From Pseudomonas sp. KK4 (GTDB lineage: Bacteria > Pseudomonadota > Gammaproteobacteria > Pseudomonadales > Pseudomonadaceae), in contig NZ_LYVP01000012.1 of the NCBI RefSeq assembly GCF_001984065.1, positions 30,463-94,462 of the forward strand: a stretch of 64,000 nt of DNA, in the 5' to 3' direction. A model generated the notes under the pieces. The model was not told the origin of the DNA, did not search any database, and was given only the letters and a program-made list of their open reading frames with translations. Position numbers and translations under genes: made by a program. Below are positions 51,170 through 59,705 of this stretch, in pieces (the stretch's first letter is position 1; each line of letters opens with the position of its first letter).

Positions 51170-52071
51170 TGGCCCTCGCCGAGATTCCCCTGTCGGTCTG
51201 GCGCAAGCACGGCCAGACGTTCAACTTCCGTGGCCAGGCCATCCGGTACTGGACGGCGGGGCAGGGTGAGCCGCTGCTGCTCATCCACGGCTTCCCCAGC
51301 GCCAGTTGGGACTGGCACTACCTGTGGCAGCCGCTGGCCCAGCGCTATCGGGTGATTGCCTGCGACATGCTTGGGTTTGGCGACTCGGCGAAACCGGTAC
51401 ACCGTGAGTACAGCCTGCTGGAACAGGCCGATCTGCAACAGGCGCTGCTTTCGCACCTCAATGTCGAGCAACCCGTGCACCTGCTGGCCCATGACTATGG
51501 CGACAGCGTGGCCCAGGAGCTGCTGGCGCGGCACTACGAATCGCAGATCGATCTCGCCAGTTGTGTATTCCTCAACGGCGGGCTGTTTCCGGAAACCCAC
51601 CGTCCCGTACTGATGCAAAAATTGCTGCTGGGCCCCCTGGGCTGGATGATCGGCCGCGCGTTCAGTCGCGATGGGCTGGTGAAGAGTTTTCGCCAGATTT
51701 TCGGCCCGAAAACCCGTCCCAGCGAAAGCCAGATGGACGATTTCTGGAGCCTGATCGAAACCAATCACGGCCCACGGGTCATGCACAAATTGATCACCTA
51801 CATCCCCGAACGGCGCGTCCACCGCGATCGTTGGGTTGGCGCGATGCAGCGCGGTGAAGTGCCGTTGCGGGTGATCGATGGCGAAGTCGACCCGGTCTCC
51901 GGCGCGCACATGGTGGCGCGCTATCGTGAACTGATCCCCGATGCCGACGCAGTGCTGTTGAACGACATCGGCCACTACCCGCAGATCGAAGCACCGTGCC
52001 AGGTGCTCAAACACTACCTGCAGTTTCGCGACCGGTTGGTATCTCCATCGTTGAAGGTGGCGTGTTCCTGA
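51169..52071 (+). CDS. Alpha/beta hydrolase with Asp nucleophile (epoxide hydrolase/dehalogenase-like)
   Basis: 300 aa. HGFPSASWDWHY carries the oxyanion loop; the nucleophile position is Asp109 in LLAHDYGDSVAQ, as in epoxide hydrolases and haloalkane dehalogenases rather than Ser esterases. The acid and base candidates are in DGEVDPVSGAHM and DIGHYPQIEAP. Coupled to the aldolase-like gene, so the two probably act in one catabolic step set. Confidence 0.88.
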   Translation: MALAEIPLSVWRKHGQTFNFRGQAIRYWTAGQGEPLLLIHGFPSASWDWHYLWQPLAQRYRVIACDMLGFGDSAKPVHREYSLLEQADLQQALLSHLNVEQPVHLLAHDYGDSVAQELLARHYESQIDLASCVFLNGGLFPETHRPVLMQKLLLGPLGWMIGRAFSRDGLVKSFRQIFGPKTRPSESQMDDFWSLIETNHGPRVMHKLITYIPERRVHRDRWVGAMQRGEVPLRVIDGEVDPVSGAHMVARYRELIPDADAVLLNDIGHYPQIEAPCQVLKHYLQFRDRLVSPSLKVACS

Positions 52072-52104
52072 TCTGAAGGCCTTCAACGTTGGCAGGCAGG
52101 CTTT

Positions 52105-52198
52105 TGTGGCGAGAGAGCTCGCTCCCGCTGGACTGCGCAGCAGTTCCCGCTTTCAAGGTCCGCTTCGCGTCCCGACGGGAGCAAGCGCCCTCGCCACA
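52105..52198. repeat. Palindromic repeat of a different REP class
   Basis: TGTGGCGAGAGAGCTCGCTC (52105 onward) and GGGAGCAAGCGCCCTCGCCACA (ending 52198) are imperfect inverted arms starting with GTGGCGAG, a separate Pseudomonas REP family. Confidence 0.75.
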
Positions 52199-52337
52199 GG
52201 TACTGTGTGCGCCTTCAGGCTTTCATCATCCCCCAACCTTATCGCACACCATTCAGCCTCCCCCCTGTTCATTGTGACCCGCAGCCCCGTGCCTGAAACT
52301 CCGGAGTCATGTCCCTAGGCCTGCTGGAGTCCCTCCC

Positions 52338-53249
52338 ATGAATCAATCTGTGCGCTTCGAAGATAAAGTCGTGATCATCACCGGTGCAGGTGGCGGCCTG
52401 GGACGGGCGCACGCACTGCTGTTCGCCAAACAGGGCGCCAAAGTCCTGGTCAACGACCTCGGCGGCTCGGCCCAGGGTGAAGGCGCCAATGCCTCGGCGG
52501 CGGATCGCGTGGTCGCAGAAATCCGCGACGCCGGCGGCACCGCCGTGGCCAACCACGACTCGGTCACCGATGGCGACAAGCTTGTCCAACATGCCATGGA
52601 CACCTTCGGACGCGTCGACGTGGTGGTCAACAACGCCGGCATCCTGCGCGACAAGACCTTCCACAAAATGGAAGACGCCGACTGGGATCTGGTCTACCGC
52701 GTCCACGTCGAAGGCGCCTACAAAGTCACCCGCGCCGCCTGGCCGCACATGCGCGAACAAAACTACGGCCGGGTGATCTTCACCGCGTCCACCTCGGGTA
52801 TCTACGGCAACTTCGGACAGTCCAACTACGGCATGGCCAAACTCGGCCTCTACGGCCTGACCCGTACCCTGGCCATCGAAGGTCGCAAGAACAACATCCT
52901 GGTCAACGCCATCGCGCCCACCGGCGGCACCCGCATGACCGAAGGCCTGATCCCGCCGCAAGTGTTCGAACAACTCAAACCGGAACTGGTCAGTCCGCTG
53001 GTGGTGTACCTGGCCAGCGAAACCTGCCAGGAAACCTCTGGCCTCTTCGAAGTCGGTGGCGGCTGGATGGGCAAAGTCCGCTGGGAACGCAGCCTCGGCG
53101 TCGGCTTCGATCCCCGCGCCGGTTTCTCCCCGGAAGATGTGGCGGCGAATTGGCAGCAGGTCTGTGATTTTGAGGGGGCGGCGCATCCGAAGGACAATAT
53201 CGAGGCGTTGAAAGAGATGATGGGGAATTTGCAGAAGTACTCGCTATAA
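52338..53249 (+). CDS. SDR family oxidoreductase (MFE-2-like hydroxyacyl-CoA dehydrogenase)
   Basis: 303 aa, longer than the usual 250-aa SDR. Nucleotide motif ITGAGGGLGRAHALLFAKQG, the NNAGILRDKTF segment and catalytic Tyr-x3-Lys in SNYGMAKLGL are present. The C-terminal extension (GVGFDPRAGFSPEDVAANWQ) is like the dehydrogenase unit of peroxisomal multifunctional enzyme type 2, suggesting a (3R)-hydroxyacyl-CoA substrate. Inference only. Confidence 0.88.
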   Translation: MNQSVRFEDKVVIITGAGGGLGRAHALLFAKQGAKVLVNDLGGSAQGEGANASAADRVVAEIRDAGGTAVANHDSVTDGDKLVQHAMDTFGRVDVVVNNAGILRDKTFHKMEDADWDLVYRVHVEGAYKVTRAAWPHMREQNYGRVIFTASTSGIYGNFGQSNYGMAKLGLYGLTRTLAIEGRKNNILVNAIAPTGGTRMTEGLIPPQVFEQLKPELVSPLVVYLASETCQETSGLFEVGGGWMGKVRWERSLGVGFDPRAGFSPEDVAANWQQVCDFEGAAHPKDNIEALKEMMGNLQKYSL

Positions 53250-53321
53250 CCCATTTTCGCCGCGCAGGGCCTGCCTGGGACCTGCCATCCTTCCGATTAC
53301 CCTCTCTGCGCCCCCGCCCAT

Positions 53322-53350
53322 AAAAAAGGCCGCTGCAAACGCAGCGGCCG
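53322..53350 (-). terminator. Rho-independent terminator reading leftward
   Basis: On the minus strand GGCCGCTGC, a GTTT loop, GCAGCGGCC and a TTTTTT run form a textbook terminator (stem arms 53328-53336 and 53341-53349; T-run is 53322-53327 as A). No minus-strand gene precedes it, so it may end a small RNA, or serve as the SDR gene's transcript end in the other direction without a T-run. Confidence 0.75.
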
Positions 53351-53676
53351 AAGCAGACGTTGGATCCAGGAGCTACAAAATCAACGTCGGTGTACACGGG
53401 GCGATGACTCGAAATTTTTCAAATCATCTGAAATATGGCGCGGACGGCGAGGTGGGGGGCTGTCGTTGCCGGTGCTTTGGATGTTTCCTGAAAGCCAGGT
53501 CAGAGTAAGGCCTGGGCCACGGTCGAAAAATAGCGATTCCTGACATGCACTATTACAGGGCGGGCAACAGTCGAATGGGCTACAGGTTCTGCGTCCATGC
53601 GTTCCATTGATGGGGCGCCATTGCGGACGTCCATGCTCCGCGCAAAACCCCGCTCCACAGCCCCGATCATCCTTTA

Positions 53677-53697
53677 GAGGTACATCACGAATACCTC
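53677..53697 (+). promoter_or_regulatory. Inverted repeat upstream of the DUF1302 gene
   Basis: GAGGTA (53677-53682) and TACCTC (53692-53697) with a nine-base spacer, about 70 bp before the DUF1302 ATG. A candidate operator, for instance for the LuxR/MalT-like protein encoded downstream. Confidence 0.4.
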
Positions 53698-53733
53698 CTT
53701 GGTGCGCTTATCGCCCCCGGCACGCGGCAGTAG

Positions 53734-53756
53734 GGTGAGGCCTTCTGTCACTCACC
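53734..53756 (+). promoter_or_regulatory. Hairpin next to the DUF1302 ribosome-binding site
   Basis: GGTGAG (53734-53739) and CTCACC (53751-53756) pair just before the GGGGAAG ribosome-binding site of the DUF1302 gene. It could affect translation or serve as a protein site. Confidence 0.35.
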
Positions 53757-53767
53757 GGGGAAGACGC

Positions 53768-55561
53768 ATGACAAAAACAACAATGCGCGCCATCTTCACG
53801 CCGCAGGCACTGGCCGTTGCGGTTGCCTTGGGCTGCTGTGCCCAGGCGCAGGCTGTTTCTTTCAACATTGGCGAGATCGAAGGCACGTTCGACTCTTCGC
53901 TGTCCGTGGGGGCGAGTTGGGGCATGCGCGATGCCGATGACTCGCTGGTGGGCACCGTCAATGGCGGCAGCGGGCAGGCGTCGACCGGTGATGACGGGCG
54001 CTTGAACTTCAAGAAGGGCGAGACCTTCTCGAAGATCTTCAAGGGCATTCACGACCTCGAATTGAAGTACCGCGACACCGGCATGTTTGTCCGTGGCAAG
54101 TACTGGTACGACTTCGAGCTCAAGGATGAGGATCGGCCGTTCAAGCCGATCAGCGATCACAATCGCAAGGAGGGCGCCAAGTCCAGCGGCGGGCAAATCC
54201 TCGATGCCTTCGTCTATCACAACTACTCCATCGCCGATCTGCCGGGCACGGTGCGCGCCGGTAAGCAGGTGGTCAGTTGGGGGGAGAGCACCTTCATCGG
54301 CAACTCGATCAACAGCATCAACCCGGTGGACGTCTCCGCGTTTCGTCGTCCCGGTGCCGAGATCAAGGAAGGTCTGATCCCGGTCAACATGCTGTTCGCT
54401 TCCCAAGGCCTGACCGACAAGCTGACCGTCGAAGGTTTCTATCAACTCGAATGGGACCAGACCGTCCTCGACAACTGCGGCACCTTCTTCGGTGTCGACG
54501 TGGCGGCCGATGGCTGCACCAAGGGCTACACCGTCGCCAACCCGGCAATCGCACCCTTGCAGCCGATTGCCGCGGCGTTTGGCCAGGGCTTCGAGGTCAC
54601 CCGCGAGGGGGTGGTGGTGCCGCGCGGCGGTGACCGCGACGCCCGGGATTCAGGGCAGTGGGGCACGGCGTTGCGCTGGCTGGGGGATGACACCGAGTAC
54701 GGCCTGTACTTCATGAACTACCACAGCCGCACGCCGAATGTCGGTACCACAACGGCGGGGCTCAGCACGCTGGCGAGCATTCCCGGGATCGTCGCCGCCG
54801 CCAACCGGATCGCTCCCGGCAGCGGTACGGGCCTGGCACAAAGCGTGATGCTCGGTCGCGGTCAATATTACCTCGAGTACCCGGAAGACATTCGCCTGTA
54901 TGGCGCGAGTTTCTCCACCACCCTGTCCACCGGCACCGCGTGGTCCGGTGAGATCAGCTATCGCCCTAACTTGCCGGTGCAGATCAACAGCACCGACCTG
55001 ACCCTGGCGATGCTCAACCCGATCGCCGGCGGCGCGGCATCGCCGATTGCCTCCTCGCCCGGCGCCGACAATAAAGGCTACCGTCGCAAGGAAGTGACAC
55101 AGGTGCAGAGCACCCTCACGCACTTCATCGACCAGATCGCCGGCGCCGATCGCCTGACCCTGGTGGGCGAAGCGGCAGTGGTGCATGTCGGTGGCCTGGA
55201 GGCCCGCAGCAAACTGCGTTACGGCCGCGACTCGGTGTATGGCCAGTACGGTTTCGGCGGCGATACCGACGGCTTCGTGACCTCGACTTCCTGGGGTTAC
55301 CGCGCCCGGGCGATCCTCGATTACAACAACGTCATCGCCGGCATCAACTTCAAACCCAATCTGTCCTGGTCCCACGACGTCGCCGGTTACGGCCCCAACG
55401 GGCTGTTCAACGAAGGCGCCAAGGCCATCAGCGTCGGCGTCGATGCCGACTACCGCAACACCTACACCGCTAGCCTGAGTTACACCGACTTTTTCGGGGG
55501 TGACTACAACGTGCTCGAAGACCGCGACTTCGTGGCGTTGAGCTTTGGCGTGAACTTCTGA
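53768..55561 (+). CDS. DUF1302 family outer-membrane protein
   Basis: 597 aa from MTKTTMRAIFTPQALAVAVA; signal peptide cleavage likely after AQA near residue 29. The mature part is beta-rich, ending in an aromatic residue (SFGVNF), as for an outer-membrane barrel. DUF1302 genes are almost always paired with DUF1329 and often with hydrophobic-substrate catabolism; a transport role is inferred. ATG at 53768 follows GGGGAAGACGC. Confidence 0.9.
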   Translation: MTKTTMRAIFTPQALAVAVALGCCAQAQAVSFNIGEIEGTFDSSLSVGASWGMRDADDSLVGTVNGGSGQASTGDDGRLNFKKGETFSKIFKGIHDLELKYRDTGMFVRGKYWYDFELKDEDRPFKPISDHNRKEGAKSSGGQILDAFVYHNYSIADLPGTVRAGKQVVSWGESTFIGNSINSINPVDVSAFRRPGAEIKEGLIPVNMLFASQGLTDKLTVEGFYQLEWDQTVLDNCGTFFGVDVAADGCTKGYTVANPAIAPLQPIAAAFGQGFEVTREGVVVPRGGDRDARDSGQWGTALRWLGDDTEYGLYFMNYHSRTPNVGTTTAGLSTLASIPGIVAAANRIAPGSGTGLAQSVMLGRGQYYLEYPEDIRLYGASFSTTLSTGTAWSGEISYRPNLPVQINSTDLTLAMLNPIAGGAASPIASSPGADNKGYRRKEVTQVQSTLTHFIDQIAGADRLTLVGEAAVVHVGGLEARSKLRYGRDSVYGQYGFGGDTDGFVTSTSWGYRARAILDYNNVIAGINFKPNLSWSHDVAGYGPNGLFNEGAKAISVGVDADYRNTYTASLSYTDFFGGDYNVLEDRDFVALSFGVNF

Positions 55562-55584
55562 TCTGGCTGAAAAGGATGAATGCG

Positions 55585-56955
55585 ATGCGCAAGACGATTC
55601 TGCAACTCGGCACTGCCCTGGCCCTGAGCCTGCTGGCGGTCAACGTGATGGCGGCGGTCTCGCCGGAAGAAGCCAACAAACTGGGCACCAGCCTCACGCC
55701 ATTGGGGGCCGAGAAGGCCGGTAACGCCGACGGCTCGATTCCAGCCTGGACCGGTGGCATCCCGAAAAACGCCGGCGCGGTGGACAGCAAGGGTTTCCTG
55801 GCGGACCCGTTCGCCAACGAAAAACCCCTGTTCATCATCACCGCGGCTAACGTCGACAAGTACAAGGACAAGCTCTCTGACGGGCAGGTCGCGATGTTCA
55901 AACGTTACCCCGAGACCTACAAAATTCCGGTCTACCCCACCCATCGCACCGCCGCACTGCCACCGGAAATCTACGAGTCGGCCAAGCGCAGCGCGTTGAA
56001 TGTCACCCCGGTCAACGACGGTAATGGCCTGGCCAATTTTACCGGCAACCGCTATTACGCCTTCCCGATTCCGAAGAACGGGGTCGAGGTGATCTGGAAC
56101 CACATCACCCGTTATCACGGCGGCAACCTGCGTCGCACCATCACCCAGGCCACACCGCAATCCAATGGCGACTTCACCGTCATTCGCTTCAAGGACGAGG
56201 TGGCTGTGCCCTCGCTGCTGGGGGATCTGAAGCCGGGCAGCGATGACAACGTGCTCAACTATTTCAAACAGGAAGTGACGGCGCCGGCGCGCCTGGCGGG
56301 CAACGTGCTGCTGGTGCACGAGACCCTCGATCAGGTGCAGGAACCGCGCAAGGCCTGGATCTACAACGCCGGCCAGCGCCGGGTGCGACGTGCACCGCAA
56401 GTGGCCTATGACGGTGTGGGCACTTCGTCCGACGGCCTGCGCACCACCGACAACTTCGACATGTTTTCCGGCGCGCCGGACCGCTACGACTGGAAGCTGA
56501 TCGGCAAAAAGGAAATGTACATCCCGTACAACAGCTACAAGCTCGACTCGCCTGACCTCAAATACACCGATGTGATCAAGGCCGGCCATATCAATCAGGA
56601 CCTGACCCGCTATGAATTGCACCGGGTGTGGGAAGTGGTGGCCACGGTCAAGCCCAACGAGCGCCACGTGTACGCCAAGCGCCACATGTACATCGACGAA
56701 GACACCTGGCAAGTAGCGCTGGCCGATCACTACGACGGTCGCGGCCAGTTGTGGCGGGTGGCCGAAGGGCATGCGCAGTTCTACTACGATCACCAGGTGC
56801 CGGCCTACACCGTCGAAGCGTTGTATGACCTGATTGCCGGTCGCTACATCGCCCTGGGAATGAAGAACGAAGAGAAGCGCAGCTTCGAATTCAACATCGA
56901 GGCAAAAGCCGGGGACTACACGCCAGCAGCGCTGCGGAGCACAGGTGTGAGGTAG
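55585..56955 (+). CDS. DUF1329 family periplasmic protein
   Basis: 456 aa from MRKTILQLGTALALSLLAVN (ATG at 55576 gives three more residues but no spacing from AAAAGG). Signal peptide cleavage is near residue 24 (VMA-AVS). The family has a LolB-like fold and partners DUF1302. It is 23 bp after the DUF1302 stop, so the two form one operon; a terminator follows. Confidence 0.9.
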   Translation: MRKTILQLGTALALSLLAVNVMAAVSPEEANKLGTSLTPLGAEKAGNADGSIPAWTGGIPKNAGAVDSKGFLADPFANEKPLFIITAANVDKYKDKLSDGQVAMFKRYPETYKIPVYPTHRTAALPPEIYESAKRSALNVTPVNDGNGLANFTGNRYYAFPIPKNGVEVIWNHITRYHGGNLRRTITQATPQSNGDFTVIRFKDEVAVPSLLGDLKPGSDDNVLNYFKQEVTAPARLAGNVLLVHETLDQVQEPRKAWIYNAGQRRVRRAPQVAYDGVGTSSDGLRTTDNFDMFSGAPDRYDWKLIGKKEMYIPYNSYKLDSPDLKYTDVIKAGHINQDLTRYELHRVWEVVATVKPNERHVYAKRHMYIDEDTWQVALADHYDGRGQLWRVAEGHAQFYYDHQVPAYTVEALYDLIAGRYIALGMKNEEKRSFEFNIEAKAGDYTPAALRSTGVR

Positions 56956-56976
56956 TTTTCCTACAGCCTCTTACAC

Positions 56977-57006
56977 AAAAAGGTGACTTTACGGTCACCT
57001 TTTTTA
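56977..57006 (+). terminator. Terminator after the DUF1302-DUF1329 operon
   Basis: AAAAAGGTGAC (56977-56987) and GTCACCTTTTTT (ending 57006) around TTTACG; strong in both directions. It separates the operon from the regulator gene. Confidence 0.93.
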
Positions 57007-57095
57007 TGGCTGCAAATCAGCCTGCTGAATACTTCTTCAACAAGCGCTTTGGAGGGGGCTAGGGTGGCGCCACAACTATAAAAAGGCGCACCACT

Positions 57096-59645
57096 ATGAC
57101 TGCCATGACGACGTGTCTGGACCGTCCTGGATTTCTGCCTCGCTTGCCTTCCCATCACCTGTCCCGCGAGCGGTTGGCCGAACCGTTGCTGGCTTCCAGG
57201 GCTCGGGTCAAATTGCTCTGCGCACCGGCCGGCAGTGGCAAAAGTGCGTTGTTGACCGAGTGCCTGCTGCGCGCGCCGGCCGAGTGTGCGGTGCATTGGT
57301 TGCCGTTGTCGGGAGAGTCGCCAACTGTTGCCGATTTTCTGCAACGGCTGGCGCAAATACTGGGGGGCGCCGGCGCCGATGAGCCGGCAGTGCAGGAGCA
57401 CCTGGCCCGGGTGCAAACGCCGACCTGGCTGTTCATCGATGATTACTGCCGTATCGCTCACCCCGAGCTCGACCGACTGCTCGACCGATTACTGACCATC
57501 AGCAATCCGGCGTTGAGCTGGTGGCTGAGTTCGCGCCGACGACCAACCTGCAACTGGCCGCGGTTATTGCTCGATGATGAGTTGTACGAGTGCGACGGTG
57601 CGGCGCTGGCGCTTGATGAGAGCGAAGTGGAGCAGTTGCTCAGCCATCTCGAACCCTCGCGGGCCGGCAGCGTAGCCAGGAGAATCGTCCAGCGCAGCGG
57701 TGGATGGTGCGCCGGTGTGCGCATTGCTTTGCTTGACGGTTGTCAGTGGGCCGCAGGACAGGACAGGCCCGGACGTTCGGCGATGCTGCTCGATTATTTG
57801 CAGCATGAGTTGTTCAACACCTTGTCGGCGGAACTGGTGGAAGCCTGGCAGGTACTGGCTCACTTGCCGCGTTTCAATGCCGGCCTGTGCGAACACCTGT
57901 TCGGCGCAGGGGAGGGCGCGCAGTGGTTGCAGACCTTGCAAGACATGGGGTGTTTCATCGAGCCCTGGGATGATTCCAGCGACTGGTTGCGCGTCTTTGT
58001 GCCGCTGGCCCGGGCCATGCGCGAAGCACAAGGCGCGGCCGGGCGCTCCTGGCATCGGCGCGCGTGCCAATGGTTCTGCGCCGAGGAAGACTGGCAGGGC
58101 GCGTTCGAACAGGCACTGCTGGCAGAGGAGTACGAGGTGGCAGTCAGCCTGTTGCAGCACTTCAACTTCGAGCATCTGTTCCAGCGGGAAAACGTGCGTC
58201 TGTTACTGAATCTGCATGAGCGTCAGGGCCAGGAGCTGACACTGATTTCGCCACAGCTGGTGGGGCTGATTACCGGGGCGCTGCTGTTTGCCGGTCGGTT
58301 CGATCAGGCGGCATTGTGCATCGAGCAACTGGCACGCTTCGCTCCGCAACCGACGGCGGCCTTGCAGCGGCAGTTGCTCGCACGCTGGCAGGCGCAACAA
58401 GGCTGGCTGCTGCATTTACAGGGGCGCATGGCGGCGGCTCGCGAGCACTTTGTCGAGGCGTTGGCCGAGTTAAGCGCCGAGGCCTGGCCGGCGCGTTTGT
58501 TGTGCCTGTCGGGGCTGACCCAGCAGGCACTGCTCAGCGCCGAACTGGATGGCGCGCAGGCGTTGAACCGCGAGGCGCTGTGCCTGGCCCGGGCGCAAGG
58601 TTCGCTGCTGTTCGAAGGCTTGCTCGAACTCGATCATGCTCAGTTGCTGGAGCAGCGCGGTGCTGCCCGACGCGCCGAAAGCCTGTTGGCCGATGTGCAT
58701 GAGCGGTTGAGCCGCCAAGCCGATCGACCGACACCGTTGCTGGGGCGCATTGCCCTGCGCCGCGGGAGGCTGGCGCTGTGTCAGGGGCAGGACGAAATGG
58801 CTGCCGAGCGCTTTCACAGTGGTCTGCAGGATTGTTTATACAGTCAGGACAAGCGGGCGTTGTACGGGTTTCTCGGGCAAGCCCAGGTGGCGGCGAATCA
58901 ACGGGATTACGCACGGGCGTTCGACCGTCTGCGTGATGCTGAACGATTGATGCAGCAACGGCAGATTCCCGACACGGTGTATCGCGGTGTGTTACTGCAA
59001 ATCAGCAGTCATTTCTGGTTGCAGCAGGGGCGGCCGCAACTGGCCCATGAAGCGCTGACGCGCGTACTGCGCCACTATCGCGGGCCCCATGCGCGACAGG
59101 CGCCGCCGGCGACGGTGGGGTTGATCGCCCGGGTCGAATACTTGCTGGTGCTCGCCGAGACTCAACTGCACCTGACGCAGCAACCGCTCACGCGGCTCAG
59201 GGTGTTGCTCGCACACGCGCAACGCCAGGGAATGCTGGCGCTGGAGGCTGAATTGCAACTGGCGATCTGCGAAGTGGCGGACCTGATCGGTGAGCCGGCA
59301 TTGGCCAAGTCGGCGTTGCAGGCGGGGCTGGAACTGGTGAGGCGTTGCCATCTGCAGCAGGCCTTGAGCGAACTGCGGCTGCGTCAACCGGCATTGCTCG
59401 CACGCCTGGGTGTGGACGACGACCCTGAGGTGTCAACCGATGCCAGCCCGTTGAGCGGGCGGGAGTTGGAGGTACTGGGCCTGATCGCCCAGGGCAACTC
59501 CAATCAGCAGATCGCCGAGCAGTTGTTCATCTCATTGCACACGGTCAAGACCCATGCGCGGCGTATTCACAGCAAATTGGGCGTGGAGCGTCGCACGCAA
59601 GCGGTGGCGATGGCGAAGAAACTGGGTCTGATCGCCCAGGGTTAG
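57096..59645 (+). CDS. Large LuxR-family (MalT-like) transcriptional regulator
   Basis: 849 aa. N-terminal P-loop ATPase domain (APAGSGKS, residues 43-50; Walker B-like TWLFIDDYCRI), a long helical TPR-like middle part (about 330-760), and a C-terminal LuxR helix-turn-helix (SGRELEVLGLIAQGNSNQQI then HTVKTHARRIHSKLGV). Activators of this type form inducer- and ATP-dependent oligomers. The location suggests it controls the DUF1302/DUF1329 operon and perhaps the SDR gene. A perfect GTGGCGCCAC palindrome lies at 57064-57073, just before the start. Confidence 0.92.
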   Translation: MTAMTTCLDRPGFLPRLPSHHLSRERLAEPLLASRARVKLLCAPAGSGKSALLTECLLRAPAECAVHWLPLSGESPTVADFLQRLAQILGGAGADEPAVQEHLARVQTPTWLFIDDYCRIAHPELDRLLDRLLTISNPALSWWLSSRRRPTCNWPRLLLDDELYECDGAALALDESEVEQLLSHLEPSRAGSVARRIVQRSGGWCAGVRIALLDGCQWAAGQDRPGRSAMLLDYLQHELFNTLSAELVEAWQVLAHLPRFNAGLCEHLFGAGEGAQWLQTLQDMGCFIEPWDDSSDWLRVFVPLARAMREAQGAAGRSWHRRACQWFCAEEDWQGAFEQALLAEEYEVAVSLLQHFNFEHLFQRENVRLLLNLHERQGQELTLISPQLVGLITGALLFAGRFDQAALCIEQLARFAPQPTAALQRQLLARWQAQQGWLLHLQGRMAAAREHFVEALAELSAEAWPARLLCLSGLTQQALLSAELDGAQALNREALCLARAQGSLLFEGLLELDHAQLLEQRGAARRAESLLADVHERLSRQADRPTPLLGRIALRRGRLALCQGQDEMAAERFHSGLQDCLYSQDKRALYGFLGQAQVAANQRDYARAFDRLRDAERLMQQRQIPDTVYRGVLLQISSHFWLQQGRPQLAHEALTRVLRHYRGPHARQAPPATVGLIARVEYLLVLAETQLHLTQQPLTRLRVLLAHAQRQGMLALEAELQLAICEVADLIGEPALAKSALQAGLELVRRCHLQQALSELRLRQPALLARLGVDDDPEVSTDASPLSGRELEVLGLIAQGNSNQQIAEQLFISLHTVKTHARRIHSKLGVERRTQAVAMAKKLGLIAQG

Positions 59646-59667
59646 ATAGAGCAAGCGATGACCACTC

Positions 59668-59696
59668 TGTGGTGAGGGGATAAATCCCTCACCACA
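59668..59696. terminator. Hairpin between convergent luxR-type and hmgR genes
   Basis: TGTGGTGAGGG (59668-59678) pairs with CCCTCACCACA (59686-59696) around a GATAAAT loop. No long T-run, but its position fits a shared transcript end. Confidence 0.6.
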
Positions 59697-59705
59697 ATGT
59701 AGCCA

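Larger units (their letters stand above)
53250..53767. other. Long intergenic region before the DUF1302 gene
   Basis: 518 bp, the longest gap here. It holds a hairpin with a T-run readable on the minus strand (53322-53350), an inverted pair GACGTTG/CAACGTC (53356-53388), and two inverted repeats near the DUF1302 start (53677-53697 and 53734-53756). I see no protein gene; a minus-strand RBS-like AAGGAGGT near 53699 leads only to a few codons. Confidence 0.6.

Noticed and set aside
53675..53700. Minus-strand AAGGAGGT followed by GTGATG as a gene start
   Set aside because: The frame stops after four or five codons (TAC CTC TAA), so it cannot encode a meaningful protein.
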